A stretch of 38,274 nucleotides of DNA from the NCBI GenBank assembly GCA_025062095.1, contig JANXAZ010000033.1:1-38274 (forward strand), read 5' to 3'. This document shows, in pieces, positions 8,883 through 17,602 of the stretch. Origin of the DNA: Geminicoccaceae bacterium. GTDB lineage: Bacteria; Pseudomonadota; Alphaproteobacteria; Geminicoccales; Geminicoccaceae. The stretch's first letter is position 1. Each line of letters begins with the position of its first letter. The notes beneath the pieces were generated by a model. It was not told the origin of the DNA. It saw only the letters and a list, made by a program, of their open reading frames with translations, and made no database searches. A program made the translations under genes and the position numbers.

Positions 8883-9482
8883 ATGCTCACGAGCCCGCCC
8901 AATCTCTTGACCTTCGTGCGGATCGGCCTGATCCCGATCCTGGTCGCGCTGTTCTATCTCGAGGGCGCGTGGGCGCGCTGGTTCGCCTGCGCGGTGTTCG
9001 CGATCGCCGCCACCACCGATTACCTCGACGGCTGGCTCGCCCGGAACCGCAAGCAGCAATCGCGCCTGGGACGTTGGCTCGATCCCGTCGCCGACAAGCT
9101 CCTCGTCGCCGCCACCGTGCTCGCGCTCGTGGCCTTCGACCGCGCTCCCCTCCTTCCTTCTCTCGTCATCCTGTTGCGCGAGATCCTGATCTCGGGCCTG
9201 CGCGAATATCTCGCCGAAGCGCGGCTCGACTTGCCGGTGAGCCGGCTCGCCAAGTGGAAGACCGCGATCCAGATGATGGCCTTGGGCTTCCTCATCGTGG
9301 GCGATGCCGGACCCGCCTGGCTGTACGTCGAAGAGGTGGGCTTTTGGGGCCTGTGGCTCGCCGCCTTCTTGACGATCGCGAGCGGTTGGGATTATGTTCA
9401 TAAAAGCGTCGGACACATGCTCGACGAACCCGTCCGCGAGCCCCGCCTCCGTCCGGCGCGCGGGGCGAGCCCGTGGTCGTGA
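8883..9482 (+). CDS. pgsA: CDP-diacylglycerol-glycerol-3-phosphate 3-phosphatidyltransferase
   Basis: 199 aa inner-membrane enzyme that makes phosphatidylglycerol phosphate, the committed step to phosphatidylglycerol and cardiolipin. The CDP-alcohol phosphatidyltransferase signature D-x2-D-G-x2-A-R-x8-G-x3-D-x3-D is complete at about residues 46-71 (DYLDGWLARN, then GRWLDPVADK). The N-terminal NLLTFVRIGLIPILV and four to five further hydrophobic segments fit the family. The C-terminal Arg/Pro-rich tail (about 182-199) is not conserved. It begins 16 bases after the uvrC stop and is probably cotranscribed. Confidence 0.94.
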   Translation: MLTSPPNLLTFVRIGLIPILVALFYLEGAWARWFACAVFAIAATTDYLDGWLARNRKQQSRLGRWLDPVADKLLVAATVLALVAFDRAPLLPSLVILLREILISGLREYLAEARLDLPVSRLAKWKTAIQMMALGFLIVGDAGPAWLYVEEVGFWGLWLAAFLTIASGWDYVHKSVGHMLDEPVREPRLRPARGASPWS

Positions 9483-9495
9483 GGATCTCCGGGTC

Positions 9496-9747
9496 ATGCG
9501 CATACGCTATTTCGCCTGGCTCAAGCAGCGCGTGGGGCGCGGCGAGGAGGAGATCGAGCTGCCCGCCGAGGTGCGCACGGTGGGCGACCTCAAGGCCTGG
9601 CTGGGCGCGCGTCATCCGCGTTTCGCCGAGGCCTGTGCCGCGACGGGCGTGGTCAAGGCCGCGGTCGACCACGAGTTCGCCGAAGACGACCGGCCGCTCG
9701 CCGGCGCCCGCGAGGTCGCCTTCTTCCCGCCGGTGACCGGGGGATGA
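9496..9747 (+). CDS. moaD: Molybdopterin synthase small (sulfur-carrier) subunit MoaD
   Basis: 83 aa ubiquitin-like protein whose C-terminal Gly-Gly is thiocarboxylated and donates sulfur to precursor Z in molybdopterin synthesis. The sequence starts MRIRYFAWLKQRVG and ends EVAFFPPVTGG, both typical of MoaD. The ATG at 9496 fits the family; an upstream in-frame GTG would add residues overlapping pgsA. The last codons overlap the moaE start (9744) by four bases, as expected for subunits of one heterotetramer. Confidence 0.93.
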   Translation: MRIRYFAWLKQRVGRGEEEIELPAEVRTVGDLKAWLGARHPRFAEACAATGVVKAAVDHEFAEDDRPLAGAREVAFFPPVTGG

Positions 9748-10196
9748 CCGTCCGCGTCGTCGACGGCCCCTTCGATCCCTGGGCGGAGCTCGCCGCCTTC
9801 TGCCGCGGCCGCACCGAGGCGGGAGCCGTCGCCAGTTTCACCGGACTCGTGCGCGGGGAGCACGGAGGCGAACGGATCCTCGCCATGACCCTCGAGCACT
9901 ATCCCGGGATGACCGAACGCCAGCTCGCGCGCCTCGAGACCGAGGCGCGGGCGCGCTGGCCGCTCGCCGACGTCCTCGTCGTCCACCGGGTGGGCCGCAT
10001 GCTGCCGGGCGAGCCGATCGTGCTCGTGGCGACGGCGAGCGCGCACCGCGCGGCCGCGCTCGAGGCCTGCGCCTTCCTCATCGATTGGCTCAAGACCAAA
10101 GCGCCTTTCTGGAAGCTCGAAGAAACGCCCTCGGGCGAACGCTGGGTGCAAGCGCGCAGCGAGGACGAACGCGCCGCCGCGCGGTGGGAACGCTGA
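9744..10196 (+). CDS. moaE: Molybdopterin synthase catalytic subunit MoaE
   Basis: 150 aa large subunit that converts precursor Z to molybdopterin using the MoaD thiocarboxylate. Recognisable segments are GAVASFTGLVRGEHGGERI, LTLEHYPGMTE-like MTLEHYPGMTERQL, VVHRVGRMLPGE and FLIDWLKTKAPFWKLEE; the last carries the lysines expected at the active site. The start overlaps the moaD stop (ATGA). The two genes together give a complete synthase; moaA, moaC and moeB are not in the window. Confidence 0.95.
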   Translation: MTVRVVDGPFDPWAELAAFCRGRTEAGAVASFTGLVRGEHGGERILAMTLEHYPGMTERQLARLETEARARWPLADVLVVHRVGRMLPGEPIVLVATASAHRAAALEACAFLIDWLKTKAPFWKLEETPSGERWVQARSEDERAAARWER

Positions 10197-10248
10197 CCGC
10201 GGTTCGAGCCCCGCGATCAACGCAACATTAAGGACTTCGCCGTACCGT

Positions 10249-10269
10249 CTCCTCGGCTTCACCGAGGAG
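10249..10269 (+). promoter_or_regulatory. Hairpin covering the Shine-Dalgarno of the c-di-GMP gene
   Basis: A perfect 8-bp stem (CTCCTCGG / CCGAGGAG) with a CTTCA loop. The 3' arm contains GAGGAG, the only good ribosome binding site for the ATG at 10280 (10 bases away). As drawn, the fold would hide the site, so a temperature-, protein- or RNA-dependent opening could set expression. That regulation is inferred; the pairing is directly visible. Confidence 0.5.
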
Positions 10270-10279
10270 AACGGGCGCC

Positions 10280-12955
10280 ATGATCGGGACGGGATCCCGG
10301 ACGGGAAGAGGCGGGGCGGGACTGGGCGTGATCTTCACGCTTTCCGCCCTCGTCCTCGCCGCCTCGATCGGCGCCGCTCTGCTCCTTCTCGCCGGCACGC
10401 GGGAGCAGAACCGGCTCCAACTCGCACACGAACAGGAGCTCGTGCGCTCGATCCTCCTCACCATCGAGGACATGGTCGTCAAGTCCACCAAGGACTATGC
10501 GAATTGGGACGAAGCTTATCTCGCACTGGCCCGTGGACCCGATCAGGACTGGATCGAGCTCAATCTTCACGGCGCTCACGCCAATCTCGGCTTCGAATAC
10601 AGCGGCGTGGCGGACTTTTCCGGGACGACGCACGCGCTTTTCGTCGAAGGTCGGCGGCTCGAGTCCGCGGCCGAAGAGGTGCTCGCCGGTGGTCTGCACA
10701 CCCTTTTCGAGCACGCCCGCGGCCGCATCGGCGAGAGCGCCGAGCCGGTGGCGGGTCTGTTCGCGGACGCGCGCGGCGCGGTGGTGCTCGCCGCTGCGGT
10801 CGTCGTGCCGCAGACCAGGAACTTGCTCGCGGAGCACGGGCCGCCCGCGTATCTGTTCTTTTTCGGACAGCGCTTGCGTTCCGATCTTCTGGAGGAGGCA
10901 AGCGCGCGGTTGAAACTGCGCGATCTCCGCTACCTTCCCCCCGAGGTCGAGGTCGGCGGAGGCGAGGCCTTCTTGCCGCTCGTCGCGGTCGACGGATCGG
11001 ATCTCGGCCGGCTCGCGTGGATCGCGGCGACGCCCGGGGATCGGCTCGCCCGGACCGGCCTTCCGATGCTCGGAGCGACGACGGTCGTGACCACCGTTCT
11101 CGTCCTGCTGGCACTTTCGCAGATGCGCCGGGCGACGGCCGAGCTCGCCGCGAGCGAGCAGCGCTTCTTCGATCTCGCCACCGTCTCCTCGGACTGGATC
11201 TTCGAGACAGACGCGGAAGGTCGGCTCGTTTTTCTCTCGGAGCGATCGGAAGAGATCCTGGGGCGCGAGGCCGCGGGTCTTCTGGGTGCGCGTCTTCCCG
11301 ATCTCCTCGTTCCCATCGGCGAAGGGGGCCGAGCCGAAGGATCCCTGGAAGCCAGGCTCGCGCATCCCTCCGCGTTCCGCGATCTCCTGTGCCGACCGAC
11401 CGCTTCCGAGGCGAAGGCGCGCCTGCTCCGCTTGGCCGCGCGCCCGGTCCGCGATCGCAAGGGACGTCACGCGGGCTGGCGCGGGACCGCCACGGACGTC
11501 ACCGCCGAGCGCCGGGCGCTCGAGCGCGCACGATATCTCGCCTCGCACGATCCCCTCACCGGCCTCGCCAACCGAGCTCGGTTCGGGCAATCGCTCGAAG
11601 AGCGGCTCGCCCTGAACGCGCGATCCGATCGTCGGCTCGCCGTGTTCCTGCTCGATCTCGACCGTTTCAAGGACGTCAACGACACGCTCGGTCACGCCGC
11701 CGGCGACGAGCTCTTGCGCATCGCCGCGGCGCGGTTGAGCGCCGAGCTGCGCGCGAGCGACGTCCTCGCGCGACTGGGCGGCGACGAGTTCGCGATCCTC
11801 GTTCCCGACCTCGCGGAGGCGGAGCAGGCCCTCGCGCTCGCCGGGAGGCTCTTGCGTGCGCTCGCGGAACCTTTCGCGATCGAGAAGCAGACGGTGCGTG
11901 CCGGCGGCAGCATCGGCATCGCCCTGGCGCCCGAGCACGGCCGCTCGGCCGGCGACCTGCTGCGGAACGCCGACATCGCGCTCTATCGGGCGAAGGCGCT
12001 GGGGCGCGGGCAAGCCTGTCTGTTCGCCGCGCCCATGGCCGAAGAATACCGCGAGCGCCAACGCCTGGAGGCCGACTTGCGGGCGGCGCTCGAGCGCGGC
12101 GAGCTCGCGCTCCACTACCAGCCCAAGTTCGACGCGCGCACGGGCGCGCTCACGAGCTGCGAGGCTCTCTTGCGCTGGCGCCATCCCGAGCGCGGATCGG
12201 TGCCGCCCGCGCGCTTCGTCCCGCTCGCCGAAGAGACCGGGCTCATCCACGCCATCGGCGCCTGGGTGCTCGAAGAGGCCTGTCGCCAGGCGGTCGCCTG
12301 GGGCGGCCTCCCGGTCGCCGTCAACCTCTCGCCCGTGCAGCTGCGCGACGAGGAGCTGCCCGAACGGGTCCGCGCGGTCTTGGAAGCGACCGGTCTGCCG
12401 CCCGACCGCTTGGAGCTCGAGATCACCGAGACCGCGCTCCTCGACGAGGGGGAGCGCGCGATCCGAACGCTCCGCGCGCTCCGCGCGCTCGGCGTGCGCA
12501 TCGCCATGGACGATTTCGGGACCGGGCATTCGAGCCTCGGCCATCTGCAGCGCCTGCCTTTCGACAAGCTCAAGATCGATCGCAGCTTCGTCGACCGTCT
12601 CGAGGAGGATCCGCGCCGACGGGCGATCGTCGCCGCGATCGTCGATCTCGCCCGTGCGTTCGGCATGGCCACCTGCGCCGAAGGGGTCGAGACCGACGGC
12701 CAGCTCGACGCCCTGCGCCGCACCGGTTGCGAAGAAGTCCAGGGCTATCTGTTGGCGCGGCCCCTGCCCGCGCCCGAATTCTCCGCCCGCTTCCTCGGCC
12801 TTTCCGCGCGATCCTTCGCCCGCGGCTTCTCCGCCGAGCCCCAGCGCGAGGAGATCGCTCGTGCCGCGGAGCCGACCCGAAGCCCGGGGCGCAAAGGCCC
12901 TTCGCGAGCGCGGACACCGCCCGCGAGCGGCACCGCGGCCGTCGCCGGCTCGTGA
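10280..12955 (+). CDS. CHASE4-PAS-GGDEF-EAL membrane c-di-GMP signalling protein
   Basis: 891 aa. A membrane helix (about 14-37) leads into a periplasmic CHASE4-type sensor (about 45-255) with the recognisable DYANWDEAYLAL near residue 73. A second helix lies at about 262-282. A PAS domain follows (about 290-405, FDLATVSSDWIFETDAEGRL). The GGDEF domain (about 415-580) has an intact LGGDEFAIL with an RASD inhibitory-site motif exactly five residues before it. The EAL domain (about 590-850) keeps EALLRWRHP, NLSPVQLR, ELEITETALL, MDDFGTGHSSLG, LKIDRSF and CAEGVET. By family knowledge it could both make and degrade cyclic di-GMP in response to an extracytoplasmic signal. Which activity dominates cannot be read here. 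It is monocistronic, with convergent ccmI downstream. The C-terminal 45 residues are basic and disordered-looking. Confidence 0.93.
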   Translation: MIGTGSRTGRGGAGLGVIFTLSALVLAASIGAALLLLAGTREQNRLQLAHEQELVRSILLTIEDMVVKSTKDYANWDEAYLALARGPDQDWIELNLHGAHANLGFEYSGVADFSGTTHALFVEGRRLESAAEEVLAGGLHTLFEHARGRIGESAEPVAGLFADARGAVVLAAAVVVPQTRNLLAEHGPPAYLFFFGQRLRSDLLEEASARLKLRDLRYLPPEVEVGGGEAFLPLVAVDGSDLGRLAWIAATPGDRLARTGLPMLGATTVVTTVLVLLALSQMRRATAELAASEQRFFDLATVSSDWIFETDAEGRLVFLSERSEEILGREAAGLLGARLPDLLVPIGEGGRAEGSLEARLAHPSAFRDLLCRPTASEAKARLLRLAARPVRDRKGRHAGWRGTATDVTAERRALERARYLASHDPLTGLANRARFGQSLEERLALNARSDRRLAVFLLDLDRFKDVNDTLGHAAGDELLRIAAARLSAELRASDVLARLGGDEFAILVPDLAEAEQALALAGRLLRALAEPFAIEKQTVRAGGSIGIALAPEHGRSAGDLLRNADIALYRAKALGRGQACLFAAPMAEEYRERQRLEADLRAALERGELALHYQPKFDARTGALTSCEALLRWRHPERGSVPPARFVPLAEETGLIHAIGAWVLEEACRQAVAWGGLPVAVNLSPVQLRDEELPERVRAVLEATGLPPDRLELEITETALLDEGERAIRTLRALRALGVRIAMDDFGTGHSSLGHLQRLPFDKLKIDRSFVDRLEEDPRRRAIVAAIVDLARAFGMATCAEGVETDGQLDALRRTGCEEVQGYLLARPLPAPEFSARFLGLSARSFARGFSAEPQREEIARAAEPTRSPGRKGPSRARTPPASGTAAVAGS

Positions 12956-13189
12956 TCCCCCAACCCTTCTCGGTGCGCGCGGCGCGGGCCGCCGCTGCGG
13001 GGCTCGCTCTTCCTTTTCTGCCCGGGTCCCCGCCGCCCCGAAGCGCCGGAAATGCGCGGGGGCTCGGTGCGCGGGGCGTCGCGAGAGGCGTGCGCTCGGC
13101 GCGCTCGCGCGCCCGGAAGCCGCGAAGACCCGAGCGTTTCGCCGCGGGGAGCCGGACGCGTCGCCGCCTTCCCGTGCGCGTCGCCTTTC

Positions 13190-14584
13190 TCAGCCTCCGA
13201 TCGCGCGCAGTTTTTCTTCGATGGCGGGGCGGTCGGGATGGGAATCGGGCAAGAGCGCGAGCACGCGCCGCCAGTGCCGGCGGGCTTCCTCGGGGCGGCC
13301 GGCCTGGAGCGCGGCGATGCCGAGATACCACCAGGGCTCGGGATCGTGGGGGACGAGAAGCGCGAGTTTCTCGTAGGCCGCGCGGGCTTCCGCGCCGACG
13401 GCGGGCAGTCCCGCCCCATCGGGAGGGCCCAGGAGCGTGCCGGCGTAATCCGACAGGACCGCGGGATCGTCGGGGCGCAGCGCGAGCGCCTTGGCGAAGG
13501 CCGCCCGCGCCTTCTCGGGCTCGCCCAGCACGAGCCGCGCCCGGCCGAGCCGGACCCAGCCTTCGGCGTCACCACCCGTGGCCTCGAGCCGCGCTTCGAG
13601 GCCCTCGACCATGCCGCGGATCGCGGCCGCCCGCTCTTCCGGCGGCAGCGCCGCGATCGCCCGCGCCCGCTCCGAGACCCCGCCCTCGGGGGACCCGGAA
13701 CCGGCTTCGGTGCGCCTCGCCCGCGCGCGCTCGGCGGCCCGGGCGAGCATGTTCTCCGCCTCGATCCCGGCCTCGCGCGCCGCCGCACGGATCGCCTCCG
13801 CCACGCTCGCCCGCCAAGGCGCATCCGGAGGCGCTTCGGCCAGAAGCGTCTCCCAGATCGCGAGCGCCCTCTCCCGATCGCCGCTCTGGAGCGCGGCGAG
13901 ACCGAGGTAATAGGCGGCGCGCGGCTCGCGCGGGTCGTTCGCGCGCACCCGCTCGAGCAGCGCGCGCGCTTCCGGCGACACCGTCCCGCCTCCGGTCTGG
14001 ATCAACAGCTCGGCGAGCGCGAGAGCGGCCGCCACCGAGTCGGGGGCGAGGGCGAGGGCGCGCCGCGCGGCCGCGACCCCGCCCAGAGGATCGCCCAGCG
14101 CGGCTTTCGCGCGGGCGAGCAGAAGCCAACCGTCGAGCGCGTTGGGCTCCGCTTCCAGCCGACGCTCGAGCCGGGCCACCATCTCGCGCAGATCGGGGCC
14201 CTGCTGGGGGGGAAGCGCCCGCGCCGCCAAGGGCTGATCGGGAAGATGCGGGGAGCCCAGGCGGGCGTAGAGCGCCACCGCGAGAAGCGGGACGAGGGCG
14301 AGGCTCGCGGCGAGCAGCAGGCGTCCCGAGCGCGTGGTCGCGAGCGTCGGGGCGGACCGCGCCGCGGCGCGCAGGAGCCGGCGCTCGATCTCGCGCCGCG
14401 CGGCGGCGGCTTCTTCGACCGCGACGAGGCCGCGGGCGAGGTCGCGCTCGAGCTCGGCGAGCTGGGCTCGATACAGAGCGAGCTCGTTCCCCTCGCCTCG
14501 GCTCGGCGGCCGCCGGAAGAGCGGCAGGGCGAGGGCAGCGAGCGCGCAGGCGGTCAGGAGCGCCGCGGCGAGGATCAGGCTCAC
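13190..14584 (-). CDS. ccmI: Cytochrome c maturation protein CcmI (TPR, apocytochrome chaperone)
   Basis: 464 aa. The start is GTG (read from 14584), overlapping the ccmH stop (GTGA). Two N-terminal membrane helices (about 1-22 and 92-115) flank a cytoplasmic leucine-zipper-like loop with ELALYRAQLAELERDLARG, the classic CcmI/CycH N-terminus. The C-terminal periplasmic part has several tetratricopeptide repeats (for example NALDGWLLLARAKAALGDP and DAEGWVRLGRARLVLGEPE) that bind the C-terminus of apocytochrome c. It works with CcmF and CcmH in haem ligation. It is the last gene of the minus-strand ccm block and converges on the GGDEF-EAL gene with a 234-base gap in which I see no clear terminator. 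Confidence 0.92.
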   Translation of the reverse strand: MSLILAAALLTACALAALALPLFRRPPSRGEGNELALYRAQLAELERDLARGLVAVEEAAAARREIERRLLRAAARSAPTLATTRSGRLLLAASLALVPLLAVALYARLGSPHLPDQPLAARALPPQQGPDLREMVARLERRLEAEPNALDGWLLLARAKAALGDPLGGVAAARRALALAPDSVAAALALAELLIQTGGGTVSPEARALLERVRANDPREPRAAYYLGLAALQSGDRERALAIWETLLAEAPPDAPWRASVAEAIRAAAREAGIEAENMLARAAERARARRTEAGSGSPEGGVSERARAIAALPPEERAAAIRGMVEGLEARLEATGGDAEGWVRLGRARLVLGEPEKARAAFAKALALRPDDPAVLSDYAGTLLGPPDGAGLPAVGAEARAAYEKLALLVPHDPEPWWYLGIAALQAGRPEEARRHWRRVLALLPDSHPDRPAIEEKLRAIGG

Positions 14585-15066
14585 GGCGCCCGCTCGCTCG
14601 ATTCGCCCGCGATCAGCGTCGCGAGCACGCGCCGTTCTTCGGGATCGAGCTCGGCCGGCTCTTCGGCGCCCGCGGCGCGACGGCGCAGGAAGCCCAGAAC
14701 GAGCCCCGCCCCGGCCGCGGCGACGAGGAAGGGGCCCGCCCACAACAGCCAGGTCGCGGGCGCGAAGGGGGGTTCGAGGAGCACGAATTCGCCGTAGCGC
14801 TCGACCAGGAAGCGCTTGATCTCGGCCTCGCTCGCTCCGCTCGCCAGCCGCTCGCGCACGATCCGACGCAGATCGCGGGCGAGCGGCGCGTCCGAATCGT
14901 CGATCGACTGGTTCTGGCAAACGAGGCAGCGCAGCTCCTTGCCGAGCGCCCGCGCGCGAGCCTCGAGCGCGGGATCGGCGAGCATCTCGTCGGGTGCGGT
15001 GGCAGCGAAGGCCGCGCGGAGCGCGCACGCGAAGGCGAACACGAGGGGCGCGAGCACTCGGGTCAT
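14581..15066 (-). CDS. ccmH: Cytochrome c maturation thiol oxidoreductase CcmH
   Basis: 161 aa. Signal-like N-terminus (about 1-22), then the CcmH hallmark LRCLVCQNQSI with the CxxC pair at about Cys47 and Cys50, which reduces apocytochrome haem-binding cysteines. The SGASEAEIKRFLVERYGEFVL segment is also conserved in the family, and one C-terminal membrane helix lies at about 108-130. ATG start (read from 15066) overlaps the ccmG stop. The C-terminal extension after the helix is short, so the CcmI-like TPR part is carried by the separate downstream gene, as in other Alphaproteobacteria. Confidence 0.95.
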   Translation of the reverse strand: MTRVLAPLVFAFACALRAAFAATAPDEMLADPALEARARALGKELRCLVCQNQSIDDSDAPLARDLRRIVRERLASGASEAEIKRFLVERYGEFVLLEPPFAPATWLLWAGPFLVAAAGAGLVLGFLRRRAAGAEEPAELDPEERRVLATLIAGESSERAP

Positions 15067-15626
15067 GGCGCGAGGCGGGCGAGCAGCGGCCGGATGGTGC
15101 GCTCGAGATCGCGGGGTTGGAGCGGTCCCACGTGTCGGTAGCGGATCCGCCCCTCGCGGTCGACGACGAAGGTCTCCGGCACCCCGTAGACCCCCCAGTC
15201 GATCGCCGCCCGGCCCTCGCGATCGACACCGACGCGGGTGAACGGATCCCCGAGCGTACGCAAGAAGGAAAGCGCGTCCCGCGGGTCGTCTTTGTAGTTG
15301 ATGGCGTGGACGACGACGCCCTCGCGAGCGAGCTGCTCGAGCACCGGATGCTCGATCCGGCAGGGCACGCACCAAGAGGCGAAGACGTTGACGAGCATCA
15401 CCGCCCCGCCGAGGTCGGCGCGCGAGAAGCCGCGGTCGTCGCGACCCGGAAGCGGCGGCAGAGCGAAAGCCGGGGCCGGCTTGTCGACGAGCACCGAGGG
15501 CAAGGTGCGGGCGTCGCGCTCGAGCCCGAGCGCCAAGACCACCCCCACCGCCGCGAAGAGCAGAACGGGCAGGAGGTAGAGCCAGCCGCGCGCGAGGCCG
15601 CGCGGACGTTCGGTCCTTTCGCTCAT
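15063..15626 (-). CDS. ccmG: Thiol:disulfide interchange protein CcmG/DsbE
   Basis: 187 aa membrane-anchored periplasmic thioredoxin-like protein that keeps CcmH and apocytochrome c reduced. There is one N-terminal helix (about 14-34), then a thioredoxin fold with the active site FASWCVPCRIEHPVL (Cys86, Cys89). The conserved INYKDDP and the cis-proline segment GVYGVPETFVVD with GRIRYRHVGPL are diagnostic of CcmG. ATG start (read from 15626) overlaps the ccmF stop by four bases. Confidence 0.95.
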   Translation of the reverse strand: MSERTERPRGLARGWLYLLPVLLFAAVGVVLALGLERDARTLPSVLVDKPAPAFALPPLPGRDDRGFSRADLGGAVMLVNVFASWCVPCRIEHPVLEQLAREGVVVHAINYKDDPRDALSFLRTLGDPFTRVGVDREGRAAIDWGVYGVPETFVVDREGRIRYRHVGPLQPRDLERTIRPLLARLAP

Positions 15627-17602
15627 CGCGCCACGAGCGCCGCGCTCGCGCGCGCGGGCTTGGGGGCGCCGACGCGCAAGCGCCGATCGGAAAGCGACAG
15701 GAGCCCGCCCAAGGCCATCACCGCCGCTCCGCCCCAGATCCAGCCGGCGAGGGGATTGTGGTACAGGCGCACGGTCCAGGCCCCTTCGGGCAGCGGATCG
15801 CCGAGCACGAAATAGAGATCGCCCGAGAGCGTGGCGTGGATCCCGGCTTCCGTCGTCTGGCGCTGTTCGACGAGGTAGAAGCGCTTGTCGGAGAAGAGCT
15901 CGGTCACGAAGCGGCCGTCCCGGGCGACCGTGAAGGTCCCGCGCTGAGCGATCCAGTTGGGGCCGCGGACCTCGCGCACTCCCTCGAAGCGCACCTCGTA
16001 GCCGGCGATCTCGGCCGTCTGTCCCGGCTTCAGGGCGAGGATGCGTTCGCTCTGGGCGGTCGACACGGCGGTCACGCCGATCACCAGCACCCCGAGCCCG
16101 GCGTGGGCGAGCGCGACCGCCCAGCTCGCCCGCGGCAGGCTCGCGAGCCGCCGCCAGAACCGAGCGGGCCCGCCTCCTCCGAGCGCGGCACGGGTCAGGG
16201 GATCGGCGATCGCCCCCGCGATCACCCAGACGCCCATGGCGTAGCCGAGGCACGCGAGGCCCGCCCGCAGGTCCGTAGCGACGAGGACGAGCACGCCCGC
16301 GCCGGCGGCCAAAGCGAGGGCGCCCCACAGCCGGCGCAGCGCATCGAGAAGATCGGCGCGCTTCCAGGCGAGCACGGCACCGATCGGAAGAACCGCGAGG
16401 AGCGGAAGGATCAGCGGAACGAAGGTGGCGTGGAAATAAGGCGGCCCGACCGAAATCTTGGGCCCGCCCACGACCTCGAGCGCCAAGGGATAGAGGGTCC
16501 CCAAGAACACCGTGGCAGTGGCCGAGGCCAAGAGCAGATTGTTGAGAAGGAGCGCGCCTTCGCGCGAGACGGGTGCGAAGGAGCCCCCGCCCTGCAAGGC
16601 GGGCGCGCGCCAGGCGTAGAGCGCGAGCGCACCGCCGACGGCGATCGCGAGGAGAAGGAGAATGAACACGCCGCGGGCGGGATCGGAGGCGAAAGCGTGG
16701 ACGGAGGTGAGCACGCCCGAGCGCACGAGGAAGGTACCCAAGAGCGAAAGCGCGAAGGTGAGGATGCCGAGGAGTATCGTCCAGCTCTTGAGCGTGTCGC
16801 GTTTTTCGACGACGATGGCGGAATGCAGAAGGGCGGTGCCCGCGAGCCAGGGCATGAAGGACGCGTTCTCGACCGGATCCCAGAACCAGAAGCCGCCCCA
16901 GCCCAACTCGTAATAGGCCCAGTACGAGCCGAGCGCGATCCCCGCGGTGAGCGCGATCCAGGCGGCGAGCGTCCAGGGCCTGAGCCAACGCGCCCAGCTC
17001 GGGTCGATGCGGCCCTCGAGAAGACCGGCGACGGCGAAGGAAAAGGTCGTCGAGAAACCGACGTAGCCCAAATAGAGCATTGGCGGATGCAGCGCGAGCC
17101 CGGGGTCCTGGAGGATCGGGTTGAGGCCGCGTCCCTCGAAGGGAGCCGGATCGAGCCGCTCGAAGGGGTTGGAGGTGAACAACACGAAGGCGAGAAAGCC
17201 CGCTCCGATCAGGGCTTGGACGGCGAGCACGCGGGCGCGGAAGATCACCGGCAGATCGCGGCCGAAAGCGGCCACCGCGGCACCGAAGAGAGCCAAGATC
17301 CACACCCAGAGCAGAAGCGAGCCCTCGTGATTGCCCCACACGCCCGTGATCCGATAGACGAGGGGCTTGGACTGATGCGAATTGGCGGCGACATTGGCGA
17401 CCGAGAAATCGGACACGACGTAGAGATGGACGAGCGCTCCGAAGGCGAGCGAGATCAAGAGCAGCTGGACGAGCGCCGCCGGACCGGCCACGGCGAGGAG
17501 GGTGGCGTCCCTGCGCGCCGCCCCCCGAAGCGGCAGCGTGCCCTGGAGGAGGGCGACGGCGAAGGCGAGAACGAGAGCGAAATGGCCGAGTTCGGCGATC
17601 AT
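15623..17602 (-). CDS. ccmF: Haem lyase subunit CcmF
   Basis: 659 aa polytopic membrane protein that ligates haem to apocytochrome c. The tryptophan-rich WWD-type motif is clear at about residues 228-250 (YELGWGGFWFWDPVENASF). Conserved flanks are GVWGNHEGSLLLWVWIL, LHPPMLYLGYVGF and LLGTFLVRSGVLTSVHAFA. A large periplasmic domain near the C-terminus (about 510-620) precedes the last membrane helix. Length matches the family. ATG start (read from 17602) overlaps ccmE by four bases. Confidence 0.96.
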   Translation of the reverse strand: MIAELGHFALVLAFAVALLQGTLPLRGAARRDATLLAVAGPAALVQLLLISLAFGALVHLYVVSDFSVANVAANSHQSKPLVYRITGVWGNHEGSLLLWVWILALFGAAVAAFGRDLPVIFRARVLAVQALIGAGFLAFVLFTSNPFERLDPAPFEGRGLNPILQDPGLALHPPMLYLGYVGFSTTFSFAVAGLLEGRIDPSWARWLRPWTLAAWIALTAGIALGSYWAYYELGWGGFWFWDPVENASFMPWLAGTALLHSAIVVEKRDTLKSWTILLGILTFALSLLGTFLVRSGVLTSVHAFASDPARGVFILLLLAIAVGGALALYAWRAPALQGGGSFAPVSREGALLLNNLLLASATATVFLGTLYPLALEVVGGPKISVGPPYFHATFVPLILPLLAVLPIGAVLAWKRADLLDALRRLWGALALAAGAGVLVLVATDLRAGLACLGYAMGVWVIAGAIADPLTRAALGGGGPARFWRRLASLPRASWAVALAHAGLGVLVIGVTAVSTAQSERILALKPGQTAEIAGYEVRFEGVREVRGPNWIAQRGTFTVARDGRFVTELFSDKRFYLVEQRQTTEAGIHATLSGDLYFVLGDPLPEGAWTVRLYHNPLAGWIWGGAAVMALGGLLSLSDRRLRVGAPKPARASAALVAR

